Shown here: piece by piece, positions 33,964 to 43,450 of the stretch
Layout of the letters: each line of letters opens with the position of its first letter
Numbering within the stretch: position 1 is the first letter of the stretch
Assembly (NCBI GenBank): GCA_913020445.1
Contig: CAJWAR010000009.1
Coordinates: 30,772 to 94,771 of the forward strand
Source of the DNA: an uncultured Rhodospirillaceae bacterium
Lineage (GTDB): Bacteria > Pseudomonadota > Alphaproteobacteria > Rhodospirillales > UBA2165
Reading direction: 5' to 3'
Length of the DNA stretch: 64,000 bases
Notes under the pieces: generated by a model
What the model was told of the DNA's origin: nothing
The model's database searches: none
The model's input: only the letters and a program-made list of their open reading frames with translations
Made by a program: the position numbers and the translations under genes

Positions 33964-35464
33964 CAATTTTGCCAGCGGCACGAAGCCCCGCCCGCTGCTC
34001 CGCGCCAGCCTCGGTTTTGTTGCCGTTGCGGTCGTTCTGGGACTATTTGGCGATTTTGAAATTACCACGCTTGATCCCTGGATCGAGATCAAACGCATGG
34101 CCATCGGGGCCACCACACCCGACTTTTCGGCGACGGAAGATTTGTGGCAAGCTGTCGTCAATACGGTCGCCTTTGCCATATTGGGTGTGGCGCTCGGCAA
34201 TGCGTTGGGATTCCCGCTGGCTCTCGTCTTCAAGTTTCGCGCTGTCCGAGCCGGCTGCGCTTTTATCCGCGCCATTCATGAACTTTTCTGGGCGCTTATT
34301 TTCCTTCAGGTCTTTGGCCTAACGCCACTCACCGGTATGCTGGCCATCGCCATTCCTTACGCCGGTATCTTCGCCAAGGTTTATTCCGAAATATTGGAAG
34401 AATCCGACCCCGCACCCCTGTTGGCGCTACCCAAAGGCACCAGCTCGATCACGACTTTTATGTTTGTCCGCATGCCCGATGCCTGGGTGCATTTTAAAAC
34501 CTATGCCCTCTATCGTTTGGAATGCGGGTTGCGCTCAAGTGCGGTCTTGGGATTTGTTGGCTTACCGACTATCGGTTTTCATTTGGAGTCAGCATTTTCG
34601 CAAGGCAAATATTCTGAAGTCGCCGCCCTGCTGATCATTTTTTATGTCATCATCGCGACCATTCGAAAATGGGTGCATTCACGCCTGATCCCGGTTTACA
34701 TACTATTAGCGCTGTTGGTTATTCCCTGGGGGGGCGAATTTTCCTCCAGCAATATTCTCCGCTTCATAACCCACGATATATTGCCGCATCCATTACACGT
34801 TGCTGATACTATTGATATGACGACCTTAGCGGCGCTAGGCTCTTGGCTCAGCACGATGTGGAATGAGCAAGCCGTGCCGGGCATTATTGCGACGGTGATC
34901 CTAACCCAAGTTGCTTTGGTCGGTTCCGGGGCGCTAACGCTGCTCTTTTTCCCGCTGATCTCGCCTAAGTTTTTTAACACCTTCGGGCGCACTACCGGTC
35001 ATATTTTTTTGGTGATTTTGCGTTCAACACCGGAATATGTGCTGGCGCTGATTTGTTTGTTGATGTGGGGACCATCGATGCTGCCGGCGGCGGTCGCCCT
35101 AGCGCTCCATAACGGCGCCATTATCGGCCATCTGATTGGGCGCTATACGGAAGATATGACCCTCAGACCGGATCAACCCAGGGGTCTTAATCTCTATGCC
35201 TATGATGTGCTGCCCCGGCTCTATCCTCAGTTTCTGGCGTTTCTATTCTATCGTTGGGAAGTGATTATGCGGGAAACCGCCATTCTAGGCATTCTCGGCA
35301 TCGCCACTCTGGGTTTTTATATCGACAGCGCCTTCGCCGATCTGCGTTTTGATCGAGCGCTGTTTCTAATTATTATCACGGCGGTCCTCAACATCTGCAT
35401 CGACAGCCTGTCACGTTTCATAAGAGGGCGGCTGAGGCTCAAAACAACGGCTGATGTCGTGTAA
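33941..35464 (+). CDS. ABC transporter permease, two fused permease domains
   Basis: A 507-residue inner-membrane protein with two tandem binding-protein-dependent permease domains (about residues 50-245 and 295-495). The two EAA-like loops are visible near YSEILEESDPAPLLALPKGT and in the second half near RPDQPRGLNLYAYDVLPRLY. Each half ends with a similar block (SAVLGFVGLPTIGFHLESAF and TAILGILGIATLGFYIDSAF), showing an internal duplication. The chosen start is TTG 33941, overlapping the ATPase gene. Fused two-domain PhnE-like permeases are typical of this putative selenate transporter group. It ends immediately next to the convergent senB stop. Confidence 0.87.
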   Translation: MTTSISSSNFASGTKPRPLLRASLGFVAVAVVLGLFGDFEITTLDPWIEIKRMAIGATTPDFSATEDLWQAVVNTVAFAILGVALGNALGFPLALVFKFRAVRAGCAFIRAIHELFWALIFLQVFGLTPLTGMLAIAIPYAGIFAKVYSEILEESDPAPLLALPKGTSSITTFMFVRMPDAWVHFKTYALYRLECGLRSSAVLGFVGLPTIGFHLESAFSQGKYSEVAALLIIFYVIIATIRKWVHSRLIPVYILLALLVIPWGGEFSSSNILRFITHDILPHPLHVADTIDMTTLAALGSWLSTMWNEQAVPGIIATVILTQVALVGSGALTLLFFPLISPKFFNTFGRTTGHIFLVILRSTPEYVLALICLLMWGPSMLPAAVALALHNGAIIGHLIGRYTEDMTLRPDQPRGLNLYAYDVLPRLYPQFLAFLFYRWEVIMRETAILGILGIATLGFYIDSAFADLRFDRALFLIIITAVLNICIDSLSRFIRGRLRLKTTADVV

Positions 35465-36418
35465 TTATCCCAATTCCGCCAGCAGCTTTTTCCAGCGGCG
35501 TTTTTCTTCCGCTGGCTTGAAAAGTTTGGCGCGGGCTTGGCAGCGTTTAGTCAGATCAGCCAAGAACGCTTTATCATTCTCACATTTAAGTAACACCTTC
35601 TGCAGTGCCTTTTCGTCGCCGACTGGATAATAGCCGGGATAGTCTTTACCCAGCATGCCAATATTGCCGTTGATTTTAGAGGCAATCACCGGCACGCCAG
35701 CGACCAGCGCTTCCGAAACCACATTGGCACCACCCTCGGACAAAGACGTGATGATCATTAAATTTGTCTTGGTCAGCTCGCGGCGGACCTGCCAACCCGC
35801 TTTCTCCCCTTGCCAAAGATAGCGTGGATTGCGCTTCATTTCAGCCAGGCCCTTTTTCTCCCACGCCTTGTTGTGAGCTTTACCAAAATGGATGAGCCGA
35901 AGCTTTGAGCTTTCCGGCACGCCCCGGAGCGCGAGGGCACCCCGGAGCGGGTCTTTGACATCCCGCATATGGCCAATCAGGCAAATATCAAAATGGCTGC
36001 GGGCGGGCTGGCGCTTTTTAGGTAATGGCGGCGCTGACTGATAAATCACATGAAGTTTCTGGCGGAACTTTTTGGGTGTAACGTCAACGGCCAGATCGTG
36101 AAGACAAACCAACGCATCGGCCGTCACCATTGAGGCCAATGTAGGTTTCGGATCTGTTCGGATAAACTCGTTAATGTCAGTGCCGGTCAAAGCCAGCACC
36201 AGCGGGCGATCGGGATACCTCTTGCGAAACAACTTAATCGAGCCGGCACTGCGCCAGGCATGTAAGGCAACCATCAAATCGGTATTCCGGCCCTCATACT
36301 CAACAGCAATCTCGACGCGATGGCCCAAATCACGCAATATACGGGCCCAACGGAGCGCCGTCGTGCGATTTCCGTTTTTTGAACGTTTTTTTGCCGGCGT
36401 GATTAGGCTAATCTTCAT
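35465..36418 (-). CDS. senB: selenosugar synthase SenB (TIGR04348-type glycosyltransferase)
   Basis: A 317-residue GT-B glycosyltransferase of the small family I recall as TIGR04348, shown in published selenoneine work to make the selenosugar from UDP-sugar and selenophosphate. Matching blocks: ISLITPAKKRSKNGNRTTAL, LRDLGHRV, DLMVALHAWRS, PLVLALTGTDINEF, FDICLIGHMRDVKDPLRGAL, ITSLSEGGANVVSEALVAGV and LGKDYPGYYPVGD. ATG 36418 was chosen over upstream starts because it begins the conserved strand; the upstream extension would overlap senA. It is divergent from senA with 37 bases between and abuts the selenium transporter operon. Confidence 0.9.
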   Translation of the reverse strand: MKISLITPAKKRSKNGNRTTALRWARILRDLGHRVEIAVEYEGRNTDLMVALHAWRSAGSIKLFRKRYPDRPLVLALTGTDINEFIRTDPKPTLASMVTADALVCLHDLAVDVTPKKFRQKLHVIYQSAPPLPKKRQPARSHFDICLIGHMRDVKDPLRGALALRGVPESSKLRLIHFGKAHNKAWEKKGLAEMKRNPRYLWQGEKAGWQVRRELTKTNLMIITSLSEGGANVVSEALVAGVPVIASKINGNIGMLGKDYPGYYPVGDEKALQKVLLKCENDKAFLADLTKRCQARAKLFKPAEEKRRWKKLLAELG

Positions 36419-36455
36419 ATGGTTTCCGCAGCGTATTTCCCGATGGATAAATATT

Positions 36456-37805
36456 ATGACTGAAATTGTTAGCACACAAACATTAGTAGATTTACTCGAA
36501 GATGCGAATTCACGCACTCTTGAATTGGTCGCTGGTCTCGACAGTGAACAGATCATTGGACCCCAGCTGCCGATCGTAAACCCGCTGCTGTGGGAAATCG
36601 GCCACGTCGGCTGGTTTTATGAGCAATTTATTCTGCGCCTGCTTTACGGTGGTGAACAAGCTCTTGATAATGGTGATGATATGTATGATTCAATCGCCAT
36701 TGAGCATGGCGTACGCTGGGATTTACCGTTATTGCCGCTTCCCGACTCACTTAAATATATCGATGATGTTAGAAACCGCCTGATCGACCGGCTGGGTGAC
36801 ATTTCGACTGAAAATATGGCGAGCGAGCAAGATAGCTTTATTTACCCGTTCGCCACTTTCCATGAAGATATGCACACCGAAGCCTATACCTACACCCGCA
36901 ACACGCTTGAATATCCGTTGCCGGATTTTGGCGCTGCTAAGACGCTCGATAAAACTGCTCTTGAAACCGGACCCCTCTCTGGAGATGTTGAGATATCCGG
37001 CGGCACGTTTATGTTGGGCTCAACGCCGGATGAGCCTTTTTTATTTGATAACGAAAAATGGGGCCATGATGTAACAGTTTATCCGTTCCAGATGGCCCGC
37101 GCTCCGGTCACCAATCAAGACTTTGCTGGCTTTGTCGCCGATGACGGCTATCAACGCCGCGATCTCTGGCATGATATTGGTTGGGGCTGGCGGCAGCGGG
37201 CAAAAGCCGAGCACCCGGTTTATTGGCTTCCAGATGGCGAGAACAGTTGGCAGATGCGCCACTATGACCAAACCATCGACCTGCCCTTACACCAGCCGCT
37301 CATTCATGTGAACTGGTATGAAGCGAGCGCCTATTGCAAATGGGCCAACCGCCGCCTGCCGACCGAGATCGAGTGGGAAGTGGCAGCAACCACGGAACCG
37401 GTCAATGGCGGCAATGAATTCTCCAAAACCAAACGCCGCTATCCGTGGGGAGATTCCGGAGGCGATGACGCCGCCACTCTCTCCCGCGCTAATCTCGATG
37501 GCCGCGGGCTTGGCTGTGTTGATGTTGCCGCCTTTGCCGACGGTGATAGTGCCTGGGGAATTCGTCAAATGCTGGGCAATGTCTGGGAATGGACCGACAG
37601 CAACTTCGAGCCCTACCCCGGCTTTAAAGCTGATTCATACAAAGAATATTCCGAGCCGGTCTTCGGCACCCGCAAAGTTTTGCGGGGCGGTGCGTGGGCA
37701 ACCAGGAGCCGAATGGTCAATAGTAAGTATCGTAATTTTTTCACCCCGGAACGCCGTGACGTCTTTGGCGGATTTCGGACTTGTGCGCCGCATAATTGGC
37801 CTTAA
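36456..37805 (+). CDS. senA: selenoneine synthase SenA (EgtB homologue)
   Basis: A 449-residue non-heme iron enzyme of the EgtB type. The N-terminal DinB-like domain holds the three-histidine iron site, here H50 (WEIGHVGWFYEQ), H136 and H140 (FHEDMHTEAY). The C-terminal formylglycine-enzyme-like domain begins GGTFMLGSTPDEP and includes NRRLPTEIEWE, GNVWEWTDSNFEPYPGF and LRGGAWATRS. EgtB and SenA share this layout; the neighbouring senB and selenium importer make SenA the better call. SenA joins hercynine to the selenosugar. No egtD (hercynine maker) or senC (selenophosphate synthase) is in the window. Confidence 0.88.
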   Translation: MTEIVSTQTLVDLLEDANSRTLELVAGLDSEQIIGPQLPIVNPLLWEIGHVGWFYEQFILRLLYGGEQALDNGDDMYDSIAIEHGVRWDLPLLPLPDSLKYIDDVRNRLIDRLGDISTENMASEQDSFIYPFATFHEDMHTEAYTYTRNTLEYPLPDFGAAKTLDKTALETGPLSGDVEISGGTFMLGSTPDEPFLFDNEKWGHDVTVYPFQMARAPVTNQDFAGFVADDGYQRRDLWHDIGWGWRQRAKAEHPVYWLPDGENSWQMRHYDQTIDLPLHQPLIHVNWYEASAYCKWANRRLPTEIEWEVAATTEPVNGGNEFSKTKRRYPWGDSGGDDAATLSRANLDGRGLGCVDVAAFADGDSAWGIRQMLGNVWEWTDSNFEPYPGFKADSYKEYSEPVFGTRKVLRGGAWATRSRMVNSKYRNFFTPERRDVFGGFRTCAPHNWP

Positions 37806-37898
37806 AATCAGGCTTCGGTCCAAGGGATTATTGTAATTTTGAATAAAGGTGCGGAGATGCCTAAATTCGTTTGTTTAAGTAAGGAGGCTATTTAGCCG

Positions 37899-39440
37899 AT
37901 GACTACCATGACCTCAGCATTGCTGCGGACCAACCGACTATTCGGTGACCGGCCAGCTGTTATTGATGCTGAAATAAATCTCACCTGGAGTGAGCATATT
38001 GAACGCATCCAGAAGCTGGCAACCGCGCTTGCCGGCTTGGGGATCAAGAAAGGCGACCGCTTCGGCATTATTGGACCAAATTCCTTCCGCTATACGGAAC
38101 TAATGTATGCCGGCTTTTGGGCCGGCGCTATTGCCGTGCCGATCAACCATCGCCTCGCACCACCGGAAATTCTCCACATTCTCGAAGATGCTGAGTGCAA
38201 ATTCTTAGCACTCGGTGATGACTATCTAAACCTCACCGATGATGATCAGCTTGCTCCTTGGCGGGACAAAAGAATTGCTATTGGTGCTACCTCGCCAGAC
38301 AAAGACGTGCCGGCGATGGACGAGTTACTCAACGCGGCCGACCCGGCTGAGCCACAGGACCCGAACGAAGATGATCTCGCTCTTTTGCTTTATACCGGCG
38401 GCACGACCGGACGCAGCAAGGGCGTCCAGCTCACTCACCGCAATGTTTATTCCAATGGCTGGCAGGTCATCAATGCCATGGAGATTATCAAAGAAGATGT
38501 TTATCTCCATGTCGCGCCGATGTTTCACGCCGCCGATTTGCTAGGTACCGGTTACACCATCAACGGCTGCGCCCATTCATATTTGCCGGTTTTCACACCA
38601 ACCGGTGTGCTCCAAGCTATTCAGGATTATAAAGTCACTCAATGTATGATGGCGCCGACCATGATTATCATGATTTTGGAAGAGCCGACTTTTGACGATT
38701 ACGATATTTCGACCTATCGTAATTTGTTTTATGGCTCCTCGCCGATGGCCGCTGAATGGGTTGAAAAATCGATCCAACGCTTCACCAACGCAGAAGTCCA
38801 GCAAGGTTACGGGCTAACCGAAACCTCCCCAATACTAACCACTTTGGATGCCGACGATCACCGCGACGCAGTTGCCAGTGGTGACATCGGTATTTTACGT
38901 GCTGCTGGTCGGCCGGTAATCGGCATTGATCTTAAAATCCTCGATGATGACGGTAATGAAGTACCGACCGGAGAGGCTGGCGAAGTCTGCGTTCGCGGAC
39001 CGAATGTCACTCCCGGCTATCTCAACCGGCCCGAGGAAAATGAAAAAGCTTTCAAAAATGGCTGGTTCCACACCGGCGATGTCGGCCGGGTCGATGAAAA
39101 CGGCGTGATGTTTTTGATGGACCGCAAGAAAGACATGATCGTCAGTGGCGGCGAGAACATCTACACCTCTGAAGTTGAAGCAGCCCTCTACAAGCATCCG
39201 GATGTGTTCGAATGTGCGGTCATTGGTGTACCGGACGACAAATACGGTGAATCTCTTTTCGCTGTCATTGTAACCGCACCCGGTGAAACTTTGACCGAAG
39301 ACATTATTATCGATCACTGCCGCGAGCTTATTGCCGGCTACAAAATTCCGCGCCAAATGGATTTTGTCGAAGAATTGCCAAAAAGCGCGATGTCTAAAAT
39401 CCTTAAAAACGAACTTAGGGATATTTACGGTAAAAAATAG
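37899..39440 (+). CDS. acyl-CoA synthetase, AMP-forming
   Basis: A 513-residue ANL-superfamily ligase that activates a carboxylic acid as its CoA thioester. The P-loop-like motif is LLYTGGTTGRSKGVQLTH, followed by QQGYGLTETSPILTTL, the hinge-region GWFHTGDVGRVDENG, DRKKDMIVSGGENIYTSEVE and the C-terminal lysine in LPKSAMSKILKNEL. Start ATG 37899 follows AAGGAGG by 12 bases, a strong ribosome site. It precedes the molybdenum hydroxylase subunit and UbiD genes on the same strand, suggesting CoA activation of the substrate or product of that locus. The acid itself is unknown. Confidence 0.92.
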   Translation: MTTMTSALLRTNRLFGDRPAVIDAEINLTWSEHIERIQKLATALAGLGIKKGDRFGIIGPNSFRYTELMYAGFWAGAIAVPINHRLAPPEILHILEDAECKFLALGDDYLNLTDDDQLAPWRDKRIAIGATSPDKDVPAMDELLNAADPAEPQDPNEDDLALLLYTGGTTGRSKGVQLTHRNVYSNGWQVINAMEIIKEDVYLHVAPMFHAADLLGTGYTINGCAHSYLPVFTPTGVLQAIQDYKVTQCMMAPTMIIMILEEPTFDDYDISTYRNLFYGSSPMAAEWVEKSIQRFTNAEVQQGYGLTETSPILTTLDADDHRDAVASGDIGILRAAGRPVIGIDLKILDDDGNEVPTGEAGEVCVRGPNVTPGYLNRPEENEKAFKNGWFHTGDVGRVDENGVMFLMDRKKDMIVSGGENIYTSEVEAALYKHPDVFECAVIGVPDDKYGESLFAVIVTAPGETLTEDIIIDHCRELIAGYKIPRQMDFVEELPKSAMSKILKNELRDIYGKK

Positions 39441-39484
39441 CGCCCAAGAACAGTGGCGCTTTAAACGGGGAGAAAATATAGTCC

Positions 39485-41818
39485 ATGGGACAATTTGCAT
39501 TTGGGCAATCTGTTGCCAGAACTGAAGACCCGCGCCTGCTGACCGGGCGCGGTAACTACGTCAATGATGTGAATTTGCATCGCCAAGCCCACGGCTTTGT
39601 GCTGCGCTCGCCCCATCCGCACGCCAAGATATTGTCAATAGATACAGCCGAAGCCGAAGCAGCGCCCGGCGTGCTCGCGGTTTTAACCGGCACTGATATT
39701 CAGGCTGACGGCTTGGGGGTAACTAAAGTAACTTTCCCGTACAAGCGTGCCGACGGCTCGCCGCTTTTCAGCGTACCCCATCCGGGTCTGGTGACAGACC
39801 GTGTGCGTTTTGTCGGTGATTATGTCGCCTTCATTGTTGCCGAAACTGTGGCTCAGGCGAAAGACGCTGCCGAGCTAATTGAAATCGATTACGAGCCACT
39901 AGATGCAATTACCGATACCGCTTTGGCTCCGGAAGAAGGTGCGGCCACGGTTTGGGAGGATTGCCCGGATAATGTCTCCAACTATATTTACCAAGGCGAT
40001 AAAGACGCCACTGATGCAGCGTTTGAGACCGCCGACAAGATCATCAAACAGCGTTTTGTGATCAACCGGATTTCCGCCAATCCGATGGAAATGCGGGGCT
40101 GTGTTGGTGACTACGATCAACGGGAAGGCCGCTACATCGTCTATAACGATATTCAGGCACCGCACGCCTTACGTCAGGTTTTGTCCGAAGATATTTTCAA
40201 AGTGCCTCAAAAAGACGTGCAGGTGATTGCCGACAATGTTGGCGGCGCGTTTGGTATGAAAGGACCGGTCTATCCCGAGATCAGGCTCTGTGCCTGGGCA
40301 TCAAAGCGGCTTGGCCGACCGGTTAAATGGAGCTGTGAACGCAGTGAGGCCTTTCAATCTGATGAGCATTGCCGCGATAATGTCTCCGAAGTGGAACTGG
40401 CACTTACCAATGACGGTAAATTCCTCGGCTTGCGCGTTAATACCATCGTGAGTATCGGAGCTTACCTGTCTCAAGACCGAAATATACTGTCATCGGTTAT
40501 GAATTTGGGGTGCCTCGCTGGCGTCTATACGACACCAGCCATTCACGTCACGGTTCGCAATGTTTTCACCAACACCAACTCAACCTCTCCCTATCGTGGC
40601 GCCGGACGTCCGGAAGCTGCCTACATTATCGAAAGCATGGCCGATTTGGCGGCAAAAGAGCTTGGTCTCGATAGAACTGAAATTCGCCGCCGCAATATCA
40701 TCCCGGTTGATGCGATGCCGTTTAAGACCGGCCTCACCTACACCTATGATTGCGGCGAGTTTGAAAAAAACATGGACCGGGTCATGGAGATGATCGATTA
40801 CGCCGGCTTTGAAGCGAGGCGCGAAGAAGCAAAAACGCGCGGTAAGCTCCGCGGTATTGCGATTTCAAATTCGGTTGAGCGCGCCGGTGCGCCCTTCCCG
40901 GAAACTGTCGAAATTCGCTTTGACCCGACGGGTACGGTGACGATATTGGCGGGCACGAAAGATCAAGGGCAAGGTCACGATACGATGTATAAGCAGCTCC
41001 TGTCGGACAAACTTGGTATTGATACAGATGATGTCCGCTTGGTTGACGGTGATACTGATAAAGTGAGCCATGGTCTCGGCACCTTCGGTTCCCGCTCGGC
41101 CATCATCGGCGGTTCCGCACTGCATATGGCGGCCGATAAAATCATCGAAAAAGGCACCAAAATTGCGGCGCAGGTTCTGGAGGCCGCTGAAGCGGACATC
41201 GCTTTCGAGGAGGGCCAGTTTAAAATCGCCGGTACGGATCGCTCGATTGATGTCCAGGAAGTTGCCAAAATCGCCTACAATCCGAAGCGAATGCCCAAAG
41301 GGATTGAACCCGGGCTCGACGAAACTGCCACTTTTGATCTTCTGCAGACAACTTTTCCCAATGGCTGCCATGGCGTTGAAGTCGAGATCGACGAAGAAAC
41401 GGGAAAAACCAAGCTTATCAGCTACTACGTGGTTGATGATGTCGGCAATGTTATCAATCCGTTGATGCTCAAAGGCCAAATATATGGTGGCGTTGTCCAG
41501 GGTGTCGGCCAAGCCCTGATGGAAGACATTGCTTTTGATGCCGATTCCGGTCAGCTGTTATCCGGCTCCTTTATGGATTACGCCATGCCGCGCGCTGATG
41601 ATCTTTGTTACATGAAAGTTGAAAGCAATCCTGTGCCGACTGCAGCTAATCCACTGGGCGTCAAAGGCGCTGGTGAAGCGGGCTGCGTCGGCGCCTTGCC
41701 GGCAGTGTTGAGTGCCGTCACCGATGCACTATCGGTCTATGGCATCGACTATATTGAGATGCCGGCGACTGCTGAACGGGTTTGGCAGGCCATTCAAGAA
41801 GCAAAAACTGCCACCTAA
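39485..41818 (+). CDS. xanthine dehydrogenase / CO-dehydrogenase-type molybdopterin large subunit, without partner subunits
   Basis: A 777-residue molybdenum hydroxylase catalytic subunit. It starts GQFAFGQSVARTEDPRLLTG, and includes NVGGAFGMKGP, the active-site region STSPYRGAGRPEAAY (the form II AYRGAGR-like loop, not the Cys-containing loop of true CO dehydrogenase), and GTKDQGQGHDTMYKQ. The C-terminal GVKGAGEAGCVGALPAV carries the catalytic Glu. True CO oxidation is therefore unlikely; hydroxylation of an aromatic or heteroaromatic acid or CoA ester fits. The FeS small subunit and FAD medium subunit that normally accompany it are absent nearby. It is followed 18 bases later by ubiD. Confidence 0.9.
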   Translation: MGQFAFGQSVARTEDPRLLTGRGNYVNDVNLHRQAHGFVLRSPHPHAKILSIDTAEAEAAPGVLAVLTGTDIQADGLGVTKVTFPYKRADGSPLFSVPHPGLVTDRVRFVGDYVAFIVAETVAQAKDAAELIEIDYEPLDAITDTALAPEEGAATVWEDCPDNVSNYIYQGDKDATDAAFETADKIIKQRFVINRISANPMEMRGCVGDYDQREGRYIVYNDIQAPHALRQVLSEDIFKVPQKDVQVIADNVGGAFGMKGPVYPEIRLCAWASKRLGRPVKWSCERSEAFQSDEHCRDNVSEVELALTNDGKFLGLRVNTIVSIGAYLSQDRNILSSVMNLGCLAGVYTTPAIHVTVRNVFTNTNSTSPYRGAGRPEAAYIIESMADLAAKELGLDRTEIRRRNIIPVDAMPFKTGLTYTYDCGEFEKNMDRVMEMIDYAGFEARREEAKTRGKLRGIAISNSVERAGAPFPETVEIRFDPTGTVTILAGTKDQGQGHDTMYKQLLSDKLGIDTDDVRLVDGDTDKVSHGLGTFGSRSAIIGGSALHMAADKIIEKGTKIAAQVLEAAEADIAFEEGQFKIAGTDRSIDVQEVAKIAYNPKRMPKGIEPGLDETATFDLLQTTFPNGCHGVEVEIDEETGKTKLISYYVVDDVGNVINPLMLKGQIYGGVVQGVGQALMEDIAFDADSGQLLSGSFMDYAMPRADDLCYMKVESNPVPTAANPLGVKGAGEAGCVGALPAVLSAVTDALSVYGIDYIEMPATAERVWQAIQEAKTAT

Positions 41819-41836
41819 AAATATTTTAATGGGGAG

Positions 41837-43438
41837 ATGATTGTGTCTGATATTGATACAGAAAAGTTCCGGCTCAGACGGTTTGTCGAAAAACTCGATC
41901 AACTGGGAGAAGTCACGACGATAGAAGATCCCGTCGATCTGACCAATCTGGCCGCCGAAATTGAAGCCAACGAAAAAGCTGTTCTATTTAAATCAGTTGG
42001 CCCGGAGAAATTTGAACTGGTCGCCAATGTCAATGGCAGCCGCAGCCGCTTGGCCGCTGCCTTGGATGTCGAAGAAAATGGCGGGATAGCCGAATTTCAA
42101 CGCCGTCTCGACACGCCGCAGCCAATCGTCGATGTCGCCCAAGGGGATGCACCGGTCCAGGCCGTTGTTCTCGAAGGCGATGATGCCGATCTCACCAAGT
42201 TGCCCTTTTATATCCAGCACGAGTTTGATGGCAGTGCATATCTGTCTTCCGGCATTGATTATTCGATCGATCCTGAAACCGGCACGACCAATGTCGGCTG
42301 CCGCCGGCTCAGCCTGCGCGACGCCAAGACAGCCGGCACCAATGTTACGGCACCCTCTGATCTAAAACGCATCTATCAAGGCTGCGTCGCTCGGGGTGAA
42401 AAGCTGCCCATCAGTTTTGCTGTCGGCTCACACCCAATCGATTATATGGCAGCGGGCATGCGTATCCCGGCGGATGAAATCTCGCTCGTCAGCACGCTTC
42501 GCGGTGAGCCTCTACCGCTGGTTAAAAGTCTCACCAATGATATTCGTGTTCCCGCCGATGCTGAAATGGTGATCGAAGGCTATTTCGATGAGCACGGCTA
42601 TGTCGAACCGGATGGGCCTTACGGCGAATATGTCGGTTTTTATGGGCCGATGCATATGGACCCGGTCTTTCATGTTACCGCCATCACCATGCGCGAAGAC
42701 ATGCTGCATCAAAGCCTGCTGCATGGCTCGGGTCACCATATCCACCGGGCAGAGTCAGTGCAGTTACTGACCATCCGGCAGGAAGCTCATATCTACAAAA
42801 CCCTCCGCATGATGGGGGTTGCGGTTGTTGACGTCTATGTGCCGCCGGGCTCTGCCGAAGGTCAAAACGTGCGCATCTCGATCAATCAAATGCGTCCGGG
42901 TCAGGCACGGAATTGCATCGCCGCGGTGTTTGGCGCGGTGTTTGGTGCCAAGCATGTTTTTATCACCGATGAGGACGTCAACATCAGAGACGAGCATAGC
43001 TTCGAATGGGCATTCGTTTCCCGCTTTCAAGCCGACCGCGACATGGTGATCTTCGAAGGCATGATGGGCATGCCAATGGACCCCTCTTTGGACGGCAAGG
43101 GTATCATCGGTGCTAAAGCCGGTTTTGATCTCACCCTGCCCCTGCAAAGCCGTGGCAAGCTTTCCATGCGCGTCGCTTCTGCTCCTAAACTTGCGGGCAC
43201 GGCGCGATATCAAACGGTGACGCAAGCCTTGGAAGAAAACAGCCCGATGTTTTTTTCCGAGATCGTCGATGCGCTCGGCAGCCGGGATGGCCGCGAAATC
43301 GCCGTTCAACTCGATGAATTGCGCGCCGAAGGAAAATTGATGCGGAATGCCGACGGTCAGTATCTGTTGGGCCAAGCCGAAAAAGGTACGACCGGCCTGC
43401 ACGGTCCTCAACACGATGACCCGAACGCGCATACCTAA
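41837..43438 (+). CDS. UbiD-family prenylated-FMN (de)carboxylase
   Basis: A 533-residue UbiD-family enzyme, which uses prenylated FMN for reversible decarboxylation of aromatic, heteroaromatic or unsaturated acids. Family blocks are SFAVGSHPIDYMAAGMRIPA, PDGPYGEYVGFYGPMH with conserved glutamates, LLHGSGHHIHRAESV and VFITDEDVNIRDEHSFEWAF. The final 60 residues (about 470-533) look like an added winged-helix-like tail. Start ATG 41837 follows GGGGAGA closely. No ubiX is in the window. It sits between the Mo hydroxylase subunit and a luciferase-like flavoenzyme, pointing to a catabolic role rather than ubiquinone synthesis. Confidence 0.92.
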   Translation: MIVSDIDTEKFRLRRFVEKLDQLGEVTTIEDPVDLTNLAAEIEANEKAVLFKSVGPEKFELVANVNGSRSRLAAALDVEENGGIAEFQRRLDTPQPIVDVAQGDAPVQAVVLEGDDADLTKLPFYIQHEFDGSAYLSSGIDYSIDPETGTTNVGCRRLSLRDAKTAGTNVTAPSDLKRIYQGCVARGEKLPISFAVGSHPIDYMAAGMRIPADEISLVSTLRGEPLPLVKSLTNDIRVPADAEMVIEGYFDEHGYVEPDGPYGEYVGFYGPMHMDPVFHVTAITMREDMLHQSLLHGSGHHIHRAESVQLLTIRQEAHIYKTLRMMGVAVVDVYVPPGSAEGQNVRISINQMRPGQARNCIAAVFGAVFGAKHVFITDEDVNIRDEHSFEWAFVSRFQADRDMVIFEGMMGMPMDPSLDGKGIIGAKAGFDLTLPLQSRGKLSMRVASAPKLAGTARYQTVTQALEENSPMFFSEIVDALGSRDGREIAVQLDELRAEGKLMRNADGQYLLGQAEKGTTGLHGPQHDDPNAHT

Positions 43439-43450
43439 GGGGGACTTACG

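Noticed and set aside
32416..35464. Phosphonate (PhnCDE) or phosphite importer serving the phosphonate genes
   Set aside because: The superfamily is the same, but the binding-protein blocks fit the putative selenate subfamily and the neighbours are senB and senA; the phosphonate genes are 13 kb away and biosynthetic.
36456..37805. EgtB, ergothioneine sulfoxide synthase
   Set aside because: The domain layout is shared, but no egtD is adjacent while senB is divergent from it, so SenA is the better call. The two cannot be separated with full certainty by eye.
39485..41818. Aerobic carbon monoxide dehydrogenase large subunit
   Set aside because: The Cys-containing active-site loop of true CO dehydrogenase is absent and there are no CoxS or CoxM genes.
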